Assembly: GCA_964620595.1 (NCBI GenBank)
Contig: CAZUHP010000011.1
Coordinates: 1-64,000 of the forward strand
DNA length: 64,000 bases
From: Desulfocarbo sp964620595
GTDB lineage: Bacteria; Desulfobacterota; Desulfarculia; Desulfarculales; Desulfarculaceae
Direction: 5' to 3'
The translations under genes and the position numbers were made by a program. The notes beneath the pieces were generated by a model. The model did no database searches. It had not been told where the DNA came from and saw only the letters and a program-made list of their open reading frames with translations. Below are positions 24,987-33,846 of this stretch, piece after piece. Numbering within the stretch: position 1 is the first letter of the stretch; every line of letters starts with the position of its first letter.

Positions 24987-26174
24987 TTAGTGGGTGGCGG
25001 CCACATCGCCGGGCTTGAAGTCGCCGACCTCCTCCTTCACGCCGATGGCCACCTTGTAGAGCACGGTGAGGACCAACATGCCCAAGGCGTACACGCCGAA
25101 GGTGATGACCAACTCCAGGCCGGTGGGCGCGTACTCGGTGATCTCGTGCAGGGGGTTGGGCACGAAGCCGCCGGAGATGATGCCCATGCCCTTGTCGATC
25201 CAGGTGCAGACGAACACCAGCACCGCGGCCACGCCCAGCACGGTTTCGTTCTTGCGGGTGCGGGGCACGATCAACAGGCCGATGGCCACCAGCCCGGAGA
25301 TCATGGAGACCCACATCCAGGGCACCAGCATATTGTGGCCATGCAGGCCCCAGAACAGGTACTGCAAGTGGGTCTTGTGGCTGGGGATGTTGCTGTAGAA
25401 GACCGTGAAGAACTCCAGGGCGAAGAAGAACAGGTTCAGGATGAGGGAGTAGGTTACGATCTTGGCCAGGGTCTGGATGGCCTCCTTGCCCGGGTCGAAC
25501 TTGGTGACCTTACGCACCAGGAGCGACAGCAGGATCAGCACCGAGGGGCCGGCGGCAAAGGCCGAGGCCAAAAAGCGCGGGGCCATGATGGCGGTCAGCC
25601 AGAAGCCGCGGCCGGGCAGGCCGGCGTAGAGGAAGGCCGTCACCGTGTGGATGGACACCGCCCAGGGGATGGAGAGGTAGATGATGGGCTTGATCCAGCC
25701 GGGCGGGGGCAGTTGCTTGCGCTCGGCCTTGAGCACCACCCAGCCCACCACCAGGTTGATGGCCAGGTACCCGTTCAGCACCACCATGTCCCAGAACAGC
25801 ACGGAGTTGGGCGTGGGATGCAAGATGATGTTCATCAGGCGCATGGGGCGGCCAAGGTCCACTATGACGAACAGCAGGCACATGAGCACCGCCGGGATGG
25901 CCAGGAACTCGCCCAGGATGGTGATGCGGCCGAAGGCCTTGTAGTTATGCAGATAGAAGGGCAGCACCAGCATCACGGCCGAGGCCGCCACGCCCACCAG
26001 GAAGGTAAGCTGGGCGATGTAAAAGCCCCAGGACACGTCCCGGCTCATGCCGGTGATCATCAGGCCCTTTTGGTACTGGATCATGTAGGCCACAAAGCCC
26101 GCTATGACGACCGCCAGCAGGAAGGCCACCCAAGCCCAGTAGTTCTTGCTTCCATAGACTGCTTTCTCAAGCAT
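24987..26174 (-). CDS. dsrP: DsrP, NrfD-type membrane subunit of DsrMKJOP
   Basis: The 395-residue protein has about ten membrane helices and belongs to the NrfD/PsrC family, which binds quinone at the membrane (WGFYIAQLTFLVGVAASAVMLVLPFYLHNYKAFGR, DLGRPMRLMNIILHPTPNSVLFWDM, GFVPNPLHEITEYAPTGLE). In DsrMKJOP it exchanges electrons between the menaquinone pool and the periplasmic DsrO/DsrJ. It is the last gene of the dsr operon, 7 bp after dsrO, followed by a strong bidirectional terminator. Confidence 0.93.
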   Translation of the reverse strand: MLEKAVYGSKNYWAWVAFLLAVVIAGFVAYMIQYQKGLMITGMSRDVSWGFYIAQLTFLVGVAASAVMLVLPFYLHNYKAFGRITILGEFLAIPAVLMCLLFVIVDLGRPMRLMNIILHPTPNSVLFWDMVVLNGYLAINLVVGWVVLKAERKQLPPPGWIKPIIYLSIPWAVSIHTVTAFLYAGLPGRGFWLTAIMAPRFLASAFAAGPSVLILLSLLVRKVTKFDPGKEAIQTLAKIVTYSLILNLFFFALEFFTVFYSNIPSHKTHLQYLFWGLHGHNMLVPWMWVSMISGLVAIGLLIVPRTRKNETVLGVAAVLVFVCTWIDKGMGIISGGFVPNPLHEITEYAPTGLELVITFGVYALGMLVLTVLYKVAIGVKEEVGDFKPGDVAATH

Positions 26175-26181
26175 AGCGACC

Positions 26182-26973
26182 TCACACTAGGTAGTAGACA
26201 TTAGGCTGGGTGCCAAGCTCTGGCTTGCGCCTAATGCTGTAATTGGTCCTCAAGGCCTTGCGCACCTCGGAGCGGGGGTCGTTCAGGTCTCCGAAAAGGA
26301 GCTGCCCGTCCTTGGCCGCCTCCACGCAGGCGGGAAGCTTGCCCACTGCCAGGCGCTCGGCGCAGAAGTTGCACTTCTCCACCACGCCCTTGGTGCGGGT
26401 GGGGTATTCGGGGTTGGGCAGCTTGCCGTCCTTGAAGAAGGTGCGGGGGTCGGCGAAGTTGAAGCTGCGGGAGCCGTAGGGGCAGGCGGCCATGCAGAAG
26501 CGGCAGCCAATGCAGCGGTGCATGTCCATCATCACGATGCCGTCGCTGGCGCGCTTGAAGGTGGCCTGGGTGGGGCACACCCGCACGCAGGGCGGGTTCT
26601 CGCAATGGTTGCACATGACCATCACCGGCTTTTCCCGTATCTCCGCCGGTATCATGCGGTTTTCTTTCTCGGTGAAGGCATGCTCGAACTGGGTGGGCCA
26701 GATCCACTTGATGTTCTGCTTGGAGTGGATCGTGGGCACGTTGTGCGCCTTGTGACAGGCCTCCTGCAAGGCCCAGCCGTCGGCCTCGCTCTCGAACTTC
26801 TTGAGGTCCACCACCATGGCCCAGTGGGTTCCCTGCAAGGCCTGGGGTGGGCGGTACATTTGGGCCGCGTCCACCTGGCCGGGCAGCACCAGCTCGAAGA
26901 CCGCCTTGCCGCCCAGGCCCATGGCGGCGGAAAGGCCGGCTATCTTAAGAAACTCTCGTCTGTTCACCGCCAT
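26182..26973 (-). CDS. dsrO: DsrO, periplasmic ferredoxin-like subunit
   Basis: This 263-residue precursor has a twin-arginine signal (NRREFLKIAGLSAAMG), so it is exported folded. Cysteine groups CNHCENPPCVRVCP, CIGCRFCMAACP and CNFCAERLAVGKLPAC, plus an earlier Cys pair, fit three to four 4Fe-4S clusters. It wires electrons between the heme protein DsrJ and the membrane subunit DsrP. The ATG at 26973 overlaps the dsrJ stop (TGATG); a GTG one codon earlier is possible. Confidence 0.93.
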   Translation of the reverse strand: MAVNRREFLKIAGLSAAMGLGGKAVFELVLPGQVDAAQMYRPPQALQGTHWAMVVDLKKFESEADGWALQEACHKAHNVPTIHSKQNIKWIWPTQFEHAFTEKENRMIPAEIREKPVMVMCNHCENPPCVRVCPTQATFKRASDGIVMMDMHRCIGCRFCMAACPYGSRSFNFADPRTFFKDGKLPNPEYPTRTKGVVEKCNFCAERLAVGKLPACVEAAKDGQLLFGDLNDPRSEVRKALRTNYSIRRKPELGTQPNVYYLV

Positions 26974-27359
26974 CACTTACTCTCCTTCACCTGCTCGGGC
27001 GTGAGGTGGCAGTCCCAGCAATAGGGCGACACCGCCAGGTAGTTATGGCACTGGTCGCAGAACTTCTTCTTGTCGTTGTGGCAAGCCATGCACTCGTTGG
27101 TAAGGCTCATGTTGTACTTCTTGCCACCCTTGCCCACATACACCCGGTCCATGTCGCGGACCACGGCGTTGCGCCACTCGTTGAGCAACTGCATGTGGGA
27201 GGTACGCATGTAGGCGGTGTCCTCCACGCACACCTTGGCGGTCTTGGGCAGCTCGGGTTTGGGCACCGGGGCCGCTTTTCCGATCTGCCACCACAACGGC
27301 AGGGTGAAGATGGCCACGAAGATTACTAAGCCGGTGATAATCTTGCCTGCGTTATACAT
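26973..27359 (-). CDS. dsrJ: DsrJ, triheme cytochrome c subunit
   Basis: The 128-residue protein has an N-terminal uncleaved-looking membrane anchor (about 7-25) and three CxxCH heme sites in the C-terminal third: CMACH, CDQCH and CWDCH. This is the standard DsrJ form, with the hemes facing the periplasm. It overlaps dsrK upstream (TAATG) and dsrO downstream. Its physiological electron partner is still debated in the literature. Confidence 0.95.
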   Translation of the reverse strand: MYNAGKIITGLVIFVAIFTLPLWWQIGKAAPVPKPELPKTAKVCVEDTAYMRTSHMQLLNEWRNAVVRDMDRVYVGKGGKKYNMSLTNECMACHNDKKKFCDQCHNYLAVSPYCWDCHLTPEQVKESK

Positions 27360-29062
27360 TACTCACCGCCCTCCTCACTGGGCGCCCCGCCCTCCTCAGC
27401 GGGCGCTTCGCCCTCTTCCTCCGCCTCGGGCCACTCGATGGGCGGCAGGCCGACCTCTTCGCGCAGGTCGTTGACTTCCTCGCCGCGGAGGTTGTACTGA
27501 CGCGGAATCTCGCCTTCCATGATGAGCGCGTTGGCCACCAGCTCGGTCACGCCGGTGGTCCTCACGTCGCCCACCCAGTAGTCCAGGTGGGCCGGGAACA
27601 CCGCCCGGTCGATGGCGCAGACACAGGCCAGGGTGTTGACCCCGTGCCGGTCCTTGACGTACTGGACCGCGTTCATCCTGGGCAGGCCGCCCCGGAAGCG
27701 CATCTCCATGTTCTCGCCGGCGTTCAGGCCGGCGCCGCCGCCGCAGCAGAAGGTGTTCTCGCGGATGGTCTGGGGCGGCATCTCGAAGAAGTGGTTGCAC
27801 ACGTTCTTGATAATGTAGCGCGGCTCCTCCAGAAGCCCCATGCCGCGGGAGGGGTTGCAGGAGTCGTGGAAGGTGACCCGCAGGTGGTCGTTGCGGCTGG
27901 GGTCCAGCTTGAGCTTGTTGTGGTGGATGAGGTCCGCGGTGAACTCGGAGATGTGCACCATCTTGGTGGAGGCCGCGTTCTGGAACATGGTGCCGGTGAT
28001 GGGGCTCACCGGGGTCTCCAGGAAGTCGGCCGGGCCGTTCATGGTGTCCATGTACTGGGTCACCACCCGCCACATGTGCCCGCACTCGCCGCCCAGGATC
28101 CACTTGACCCCCAGGCGCTTGGCCTCGGCGTACATCTTGGCGTTCAGGCGCTTCATCATCTCGTGGCTGGTGAAGAACCCGAAGTTGCCGCCCTCGGAGG
28201 CGTAGGTGCTCCAGGTGTAGTCCAGGCCGATGTGCTCGAAGAGCATCAAATAGCCCATGAAGGTGAAGATGCCCGGGTCGGCGAACACGTCGCCCGAGGG
28301 GGTGATGAAGAGGATCTCGGCGCCCTTGCGGTTGAAGGTGGGCTCGATGCGCACCCCCACGTACTCCTCGATGTCGTCCAGGAGATACTCGATGTTCTCC
28401 TTGAAGGTGTGGGGCTTGAGGCCCAGGTGGTTACCGGTGTGGAAGCAGTTGTTGACCGGGGTGCCGATCCAGTCTATCTGGCAGCCCAAGAGGTTCAGGA
28501 TCTCCCGGGCCATGATGGTGATCTCGGCGGTGTCGATGCCGTAGGGGCAGTACACGCTGCAACGGCGGCACTCGGTGCACTGGAAGTAGTAGTAGAACCA
28601 CTCCTTGATCACCTCTTCGGTCAGCTTGCGTCCGCCGGCCAGCTTGCCCAGGATCTTGCCCGCGGTCTTGAACTCGCCGCGGTACACGCTGCGCAGGAGT
28701 TCGGCCCTGAGCACCGGCATGTTCTTGGGGTCGCCCGAGCCGATGAAGAAGTGGCACTTGTCGGCGCAGGCTCCGCAGCGCACGCAGATGTCCATGAACA
28801 GCTTGAAGGAGCGGAAGCGCTTCAGGCGCTCCTTGATGCCCTCGCGCACGATGCCCTTCCAGTCGGCGGGCAGCTTCCAATCGTCGTCGGTGGGGTTCCA
28901 ATCGCGGGGGTTGGGTTGGCCCACGCCCTCCAGCGACTCCTTCTTGACCGCGTGGAGGTACATGCCCGGGCGAAACTCGGGCTTGGTGTCCATCCAATCC
29001 GCGGCCGGCGGCTTATGATCTACCGCTGCGATCTGTTCGGGCTTGGGAGTAGGATCAGCCAT
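27359..29062 (-). CDS. dsrK: DsrK, HdrD-like iron-sulfur catalytic subunit
   Basis: The 567-residue cytosolic subunit has two 4Fe-4S motifs (CVRCGACADKC and CTECRRCSVYCP) followed by CCG-type ligands for a noncubane cluster: GGECGHMW, FHDSCNPSRG and FCCGGGAGLNAG. In sulfate reducers DsrK is thought to reduce the DsrC trisulfide made during sulfite reduction. The last about 35 residues are an acidic Glu/Gly/Ala tail (EEEGEAPAEEGGAPSEEGGE), longer than usual and similar in style to that of DsrM. It lies 70 bp after dsrM. Confidence 0.95.
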   Translation of the reverse strand: MADPTPKPEQIAAVDHKPPAADWMDTKPEFRPGMYLHAVKKESLEGVGQPNPRDWNPTDDDWKLPADWKGIVREGIKERLKRFRSFKLFMDICVRCGACADKCHFFIGSGDPKNMPVLRAELLRSVYRGEFKTAGKILGKLAGGRKLTEEVIKEWFYYYFQCTECRRCSVYCPYGIDTAEITIMAREILNLLGCQIDWIGTPVNNCFHTGNHLGLKPHTFKENIEYLLDDIEEYVGVRIEPTFNRKGAEILFITPSGDVFADPGIFTFMGYLMLFEHIGLDYTWSTYASEGGNFGFFTSHEMMKRLNAKMYAEAKRLGVKWILGGECGHMWRVVTQYMDTMNGPADFLETPVSPITGTMFQNAASTKMVHISEFTADLIHHNKLKLDPSRNDHLRVTFHDSCNPSRGMGLLEEPRYIIKNVCNHFFEMPPQTIRENTFCCGGGAGLNAGENMEMRFRGGLPRMNAVQYVKDRHGVNTLACVCAIDRAVFPAHLDYWVGDVRTTGVTELVANALIMEGEIPRQYNLRGEEVNDLREEVGLPPIEWPEAEEEGEAPAEEGGAPSEEGGE

Positions 29063-29132
29063 CTCATCAATCCTTTATCTAGGGAACTTATTGGCTACCC
29101 AGTGGGGCGCGTATCGCTCTCCGCCTGAGTGA

Positions 29133-30239
29133 CTATTCCTTTTTCTCTTCCGCCGCCTCGGCAGCCTCCTCGCCGCCGCCCTCGGCGCCTTCCGGCGCAG
29201 CCTCTTCGGCCCCTTCCTCGGCCGCCTCCTCCTGGGGGTTCTTTTCCACCGGGAGGCCCGCCTCGATCATCAGATCGCGGAAGTCGTCCTCATACTCCTC
29301 GTAGGTGTGGGTCTTGACCGGGTAGTTCCAGGGATTGACGTGCCGCACTTCGCGGCTGTTGCTGGGCAGGTTGCGGGTGGGGCTCAGGAACACGCCCGGC
29401 ATGTGCATCAGCTTGCTGAAGGGGAAGTAGGCGAAGAGCACGCTCACCAGAAAGAGATGGATGTAGAACAGCGGGCTGATGGGGTTGGCGGGAATCACCG
29501 GGTTGAAGGTGGCCAGGCCCATGGTCAGCTCCTTGACCGCCTCCACGTCCACCCTGAGGAAGTAGCGCATCAGGATACCGGTGATGCCGATACCCAGGAT
29601 GAGGAACAGGGGGAAGTAGTCCGAGGTCAAGGAGATGTAACGGATGTTGGGCATCCGCAGCCGGCGGTCCAAAAGGGCCAGCAGCATGAGCACCATGACC
29701 ACGCCGCTGATAAGCACCTGGGGCAGGCCCAACTCCAAGAAGCCGTCAACAGACTCGACCAGCCGCACCAGGGCGGGCACCGGGTCCATGAAGAACCGGA
29801 GGTGCCACACGAGCACCACCAGGAAGGAATAGTGGAACATGATGGCGAAGAGCCAGAGGAACTTCTCCGAGCCCTGGCGGATGACAGGCTGGCCGTCGAT
29901 CACCCGGTAGTCGAGCTTGGTGTTGCGGAACAGCGAGCGCATGGTCACGATCTCGAAGAACATGCGGGCCAATACGCCGCCGGCCGAAGTGGGGTTGTCC
30001 ACCTTGTTCGGCTTTATCCAAGAGAGGCTCTTCTGCTGACCGCAGGTGGTGGGGATGCAGAAAGGCACCGCCGAGCGGCCCCAGTCCAGCACCTTCCAGA
30101 TCAACCCCACGAAGAAGGTGATCAAGGCGGCATAGGGCACGACCACTCCGAACAAGTATGTCATGCCAGCGCCCGCCACCCCCGCGTAGGCGATCGCGAT
30201 CAGTACGATCACTGCTAGCAACGAAAAGATGACATGCAT
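29133..30239 (-). CDS. dsrM: DsrM, NarI-like cytochrome b subunit
   Basis: The 368-residue membrane protein has five to six helices of the nitrate reductase gamma type with heme-ligand His residues (MFHYSFLVVLVWHLRF, FYIHLFLVSVLFAYFPFSKLMHMPG). It takes electrons from menaquinol and passes them to DsrK. The C-terminus carries an acidic tail of about 45 residues rich in Glu and Ala, which is not part of the core family and resembles the tail on DsrK. It follows the RsbRD-N gene by 43 bp on the same strand. Confidence 0.94.
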   Translation of the reverse strand: MHVIFSLLAVIVLIAIAYAGVAGAGMTYLFGVVVPYAALITFFVGLIWKVLDWGRSAVPFCIPTTCGQQKSLSWIKPNKVDNPTSAGGVLARMFFEIVTMRSLFRNTKLDYRVIDGQPVIRQGSEKFLWLFAIMFHYSFLVVLVWHLRFFMDPVPALVRLVESVDGFLELGLPQVLISGVVMVLMLLALLDRRLRMPNIRYISLTSDYFPLFLILGIGITGILMRYFLRVDVEAVKELTMGLATFNPVIPANPISPLFYIHLFLVSVLFAYFPFSKLMHMPGVFLSPTRNLPSNSREVRHVNPWNYPVKTHTYEEYEDDFRDLMIEAGLPVEKNPQEEAAEEGAEEAAPEGAEGGGEEAAEAAEEKKE

Positions 30240-30282
30240 TATCCGCTACCTCTTTTCCCGTTAGGCTTGCCTGATACTGCCC

Positions 30283-30846
30283 TTATGCCAGGTCTGGGTC
30301 TTTCGCCTCCGGAGGCTGGTCCGGGGCTTCCTGCTCCGGAACCACGGTAAAGATTCCAGAGCGCTCCAAGACCTTGGCGTAGAGGTTCCTCATCTCTTTG
30401 GCCTTGAGGTCGTAGATCTGCTCCCGGCAGGACATGTAGATGTCGAAGCCGGCCAGCATGAGCTGGTCCACCATGTCCTCGAACCTGGCCAGATCCTCGC
30501 CCAACCCTTGCTTGTCCACCTCCCCGCCCAGCCGCTTGCGAACCGCGGTCTTGAGCTGGAAGATGAAGGCCAGGGCATGGGCCGGGGTGAAGTCCTGCAC
30601 CGCCCGGATGCGTATTATCCTGTCCAGGAACTTGTTGAGTTCTTGGCTCTGGGGTTTGCCCTGCACCAACTCATCGAAGATATGCTCGGTCTCGCTTTTG
30701 ATGGTGGCGCCCACCGGATTGGCGAAACGGTCCTTGCTTTGGCGCAAGAACCTAGCCGTTTCAGGAGGATAGGTATCAAGGACCGCCTGGAGCCAGTCCC
30801 CCAGGATGGCGGCCTTGTGCTTGATCAACAACTCCTGAAAGCTCAC
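30283..30846 (-). CDS. RsbRD N-terminal-domain protein preceding dsrM
   Basis: The predicted 187-residue protein resembles the RsbRD N-terminal (globin-like sensor) domain: SFQELLIKHKAAILGDWLQAVLDTYPPETARFLRQSKDRFANPVG, then a helical C-terminal half. Proteins like this occur directly upstream of dsrMKJOP in several sulfate reducers and may be sensors or assembly factors; the function is unproven. I chose the GTG at 30846 because AAGGGG lies 7 nt before it; an ATG at 30864 is the alternative. It is the first gene of the dsr transcript. Confidence 0.75.
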   Translation of the reverse strand: MSFQELLIKHKAAILGDWLQAVLDTYPPETARFLRQSKDRFANPVGATIKSETEHIFDELVQGKPQSQELNKFLDRIIRIRAVQDFTPAHALAFIFQLKTAVRKRLGGEVDKQGLGEDLARFEDMVDQLMLAGFDIYMSCREQIYDLKAKEMRNLYAKVLERSGIFTVVPEQEAPDQPPEAKDPDLA

Positions 30847-31011
30847 GGGCAACCCCTTCCGCATCCCGGCCGGGCCCACGCCTGGTGGCTGGGATGGTGG
30901 ATCACGCTCAATTGTGGAGCCCGCCTGAAGTGCCATTTCGGGCCCCGGCGGGATTTAATTGGGCAAATGCTAGTACAATGAAGTAGTTAGCCAGACATTT
31001 TCAGTGGGACA

Positions 31012-31040
31012 TTGTTAGCACACTGGCCTTTTCCAGTCAA
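31012..31040 (-). promoter_or_regulatory. Candidate dsr promoter TTGACT-17-TAACAA
   Basis: On the minus strand TTGACT (31040-31035) and TAACAA (31017-31012) are 17 bp apart. The predicted transcript would have a leader of roughly 160 nt before the RsbRD-N gene. The -10 hexamer is only a moderate match. Confidence 0.5.
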
Positions 31041-31102
31041 GCCAATTGTGCGAGCCGGCACATAGGGGGGCGGGGGGGGCGGGGGCAGGGGGGCGGAATT
31101 CA

Positions 31103-31131
31103 TTGACGCCCTGCCCCCACCTCCCTATACT
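31103..31131 (+). promoter_or_regulatory. Sigma-70-type promoter TTGACG-17-TATACT
   Basis: TTGACG (31103-31108) and TATACT (31126-31131) have the ideal 17-bp spacing and lie 49 bp before the ATG at 31180. It has the same TATACT -10 as the promoter at 17186. Confidence 0.7.
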
Positions 31132-31179
31132 GAGCCCACCGCACGTTTTCACCTCTCCCTTCCGATTCGGACGCAGTAC

Positions 31180-32253
31180 ATGAGCCGCAAGGAGTATCTG
31201 CTCGAGCAGAAGCGGCAGGGCCGCCGCATCTTCGGCGTGTTCCCGGCCCAGTACCCTCGCGAGGTGCTCTGGGCCGCGGGCATCCTGCCGGTGGAGATCT
31301 GGGACCCGCCGCTTGGCATCAGCGCGGCCGACGCCCATTTGCAGCCCTACATCTGCTCGGTGGTCAAGCTGGGCCTGGAGCTGCTCTTGCAGCAAAAGGC
31401 GGAGATGGTGGACGGGTTCTTGTTCCCCCACACCTGCGACTCCATCCAGAACCTGGCCTCGGTGGTGCACGACTACATCGGGCTGGACAAGCCCTGTTAC
31501 TTCTTCTATCACCCCAAGGCCCCTTACCGCGCCTCGTCACGGGAGTACTACCAGCGCCAGGTGGAGTCCCTGGCCCGCTCCCTGGAGGAGGCTTACGGCC
31601 CTCTCCCGGCGGGGGAGCTGGAGCGCCGAGTGGCCCAGGGCCAAGAGATAGGCCGCCTCATGGGCCGGCTCTACCAGCGCCGCGCCGCCGGCACCCTGGC
31701 CCTGGACAACGCCGGGTTCTACCGGGCCATCCGCCGGGCCGAATGGCTCTGGCCAGACGACCTCATCGCCGAACTCACCGAAATCCTGGCCGCCGAGCCC
31801 GGCGAACCAGACCGGCGGCCCGCAGTGGTGCTCACGGGCGTACTGCCCAACCCGCCGGAGATATTGACCCTCTTGGACGAACTCGGGGTTCGGGTGGGCC
31901 ACGACGACCTCTTGGCCTGCTCCCGCCGCTGGCTGAGCACCACCCCGGGGGCCGGGGAGCCCTACGCGGCCCTCAGCGAGGCCTATTTCGGGCTGCCGCC
32001 CTGCTCCAGCAAGGGCTCTCCCCTGGCCGAGCGCCTGAAGTGGCTGCACGGCCTTTGCCGGCAGACCCAGGCCCGGGGAGTCATCTTCTATCTGGTCAAG
32101 TTCTGCGAAACCGAGCTGTTCGACGTACCCATCCTGAGTGACGAACTCAAGAAAAGGGGCATTCCCTCCCTGATCCTGGACACCGAGCTGAACCAGGGGC
32201 TCTCCGGCCAGATGACTACCAGAATAGAGGCTTTTCTGGAGATGCTGGGTTAG
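31180..32253 (+). CDS. 2-hydroxyacyl-CoA dehydratase / benzoyl-CoA reductase family subunit
   Basis: This 357-residue protein belongs to the HgdB/BcrB/BcrC family, whose members bind a 4Fe-4S cluster through scattered cysteines. Visible family segments are VFPAQYPREVLWAAGILPVEIWDPP, ICSVVKLGLELLLQ and FPHTCDSIQNLASVV, ending with FYLVKFCETELFDVP...ILDTEL. The partner subunit is 83 bp downstream. These enzymes need an ATP-driven activator protein (HgdC/BcrAD), which is not encoded here. The substrate could be an aromatic or 2-hydroxyacyl-CoA. Confidence 0.85.
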   Translation: MSRKEYLLEQKRQGRRIFGVFPAQYPREVLWAAGILPVEIWDPPLGISAADAHLQPYICSVVKLGLELLLQQKAEMVDGFLFPHTCDSIQNLASVVHDYIGLDKPCYFFYHPKAPYRASSREYYQRQVESLARSLEEAYGPLPAGELERRVAQGQEIGRLMGRLYQRRAAGTLALDNAGFYRAIRRAEWLWPDDLIAELTEILAAEPGEPDRRPAVVLTGVLPNPPEILTLLDELGVRVGHDDLLACSRRWLSTTPGAGEPYAALSEAYFGLPPCSSKGSPLAERLKWLHGLCRQTQARGVIFYLVKFCETELFDVPILSDELKKRGIPSLILDTELNQGLSGQMTTRIEAFLEMLG

Positions 32254-32336
32254 AATAGACAAAGTGGTGAGGCGGGCGGGAGCCCGGGAGGTTCCTGGGG
32301 GGTTCCCCGCCGCGCCCCGGAAAAGGGCGGATAGCC

Positions 32337-33650
32337 ATGGCATTAGCCCGCAAAGCACAGTTCCAGTTCATGAAGGACCTGGGCGCCCCGGCCCTGATGA
32401 CCATGCAGAAGGGCATCAAGAAAAAGCGCCCCAAAAGGCCCAATCCCCACTTCGGGCCGCCCCTGAAAAGCGCCGCGCGGCTGAAGGAGATAATGACCCG
32501 CCACTACCTGCTGGCGCGCTACGCCCCCGGCGCCATGCCGGTGGCCTGGGTCACCTCGGGGGCGCCGGTGGAGATACTCCGGGTTTTCGGCTTCTACACC
32601 GTGTACCCCGAAAACCACGGCGCCCTCTGTGGAGCCCAGAAGATGGGCCCCGAGATCTGCGAGGAAGCGGAAAAGGCCGGCTACCACCCGGACCTGTGCT
32701 CCTACGCGCGCATAGACCTGGGCCACTTCTTTTCGGGCAAGACCCCGGCGGGCAAGCTCCCCAAGCCGGATCTGCTCTATGCCTCCACCAACATCTGCCA
32801 AACCGTGCTCTACTGGTACAAGGCCCTGGCCCACTACTGGCAGATACCCCTGATCCTCTTTGACACGCCCTACAACTTCACCGAACTCAGCGACAACGAC
32901 CTGGACTACATGACCTCCCAGCTCAAGGAGATGATCCCCGAGCTGGAGCGTATCTCGGGCCGCGAGTTCTCCCTGGAGCGCTTCCAGGAGATAACCCGGC
33001 TGGCCGCCGACGCCTCGGTCACCTGGGGCGAGGTGCTGGCCACCATGAAGCACCGCCCCGCGCCCATGACCATCTTCGACTCCTTCGTGCACCTGGCGCC
33101 GGTGGTCTCCCTGCGGGGGCTCAAGGTGGCCAGCGAGTACTACCACGAACTCCTGGCCGAGCTGCGCCAGCGGGTGGAGGAGGGGGTGGGCGCCCTGGCC
33201 CGGGAACGGAAGCGCCTCATGTGGGACAACATCGCGGTGTGGTACAAGCTCAGGGACTGGTCATACCTGTTCGCCGAGCGCGGCTACAACTTCGTCACCG
33301 CCACCTACACCAACGCCTGGGCCGAAACCATCAAGTACCTGGACCCCTCCCGGCCCTTCCGCTCGGCGGCCAAGACCTACAGCCTGGTGATATTGAACAA
33401 CAACCTGAACCACCGCCTGCGGCTGATGGAGAAGATGATCAAGGAGTACCAGGTGGACGGACTGGTGGTGCACTCGGCGCGGAGCTGCAAGCCCTACTCG
33501 GTGGGCCAGTACGACCTGGCCCGATTGCTCAGGGAGCGCCTGGGCATCCCCTCGGTGATCATAGAGGCCGACATAACAGACTACCGGGTCTTCTCCGAGG
33601 AGCAGGCCAACACCAGGCTGGAGGCGTTTTTCGAGGCCCTGGAGGGCTGA
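32337..33650 (+). CDS. Benzoyl-CoA reductase BcrB-like subunit
   Basis: The 437-residue protein matches the larger subunit of the 2-hydroxyacyl-CoA dehydratase/benzoyl-CoA reductase family: VAWVTSGAPVEILRVFGFYTVYPENHGALCGAQKMG, ASTNICQTVLYWYKALA, FDTPYN, HSARSCKPYSVGQYDL and GIPSVIIEADITD. Conserved cysteines for one 4Fe-4S cluster are present. It probably forms a heterodimer with the preceding protein. No activase, ferredoxin or CoA ligase lies next to it, although an acyl-CoA synthetase is encoded 0.7 kb away on the other strand. Confidence 0.85.
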   Translation: MALARKAQFQFMKDLGAPALMTMQKGIKKKRPKRPNPHFGPPLKSAARLKEIMTRHYLLARYAPGAMPVAWVTSGAPVEILRVFGFYTVYPENHGALCGAQKMGPEICEEAEKAGYHPDLCSYARIDLGHFFSGKTPAGKLPKPDLLYASTNICQTVLYWYKALAHYWQIPLILFDTPYNFTELSDNDLDYMTSQLKEMIPELERISGREFSLERFQEITRLAADASVTWGEVLATMKHRPAPMTIFDSFVHLAPVVSLRGLKVASEYYHELLAELRQRVEEGVGALARERKRLMWDNIAVWYKLRDWSYLFAERGYNFVTATYTNAWAETIKYLDPSRPFRSAAKTYSLVILNNNLNHRLRLMEKMIKEYQVDGLVVHSARSCKPYSVGQYDLARLLRERLGIPSVIIEADITDYRVFSEEQANTRLEAFFEALEG

Positions 33651-33846
33651 GGCGCCAGCAAAAGCGTTGTGCAATCCCGCGCAATCTGCTAGCTTAAGCG
33701 GGCCGATTGGAGGAGCCGGGGCGGCCCTTTGGTCGGCCGGTGCCGGTCATGGTGGCGGCGATTATGAATAAATCAGGATAGTCAAGGCCTTGGCGGCTCC
33801 ACCCCGGGCGGGGCCGCGCAAGCCTTTCCGGCAGGAGATTGTAGCG

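Larger units (their letters stand above)
30847..31179. other. Divergent regulatory region between dsr and the dehydratase-like operon
   Basis: No gene is seen. The gap holds one promoter candidate for each direction (31012-31040 minus, 31103-31131 plus) and between them a short G-run (about 31066-31095) without the CGAC units. An AT-rich stretch of about 60 bp (30955-31020) is striking in this GC-rich DNA. Confidence 0.6.
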
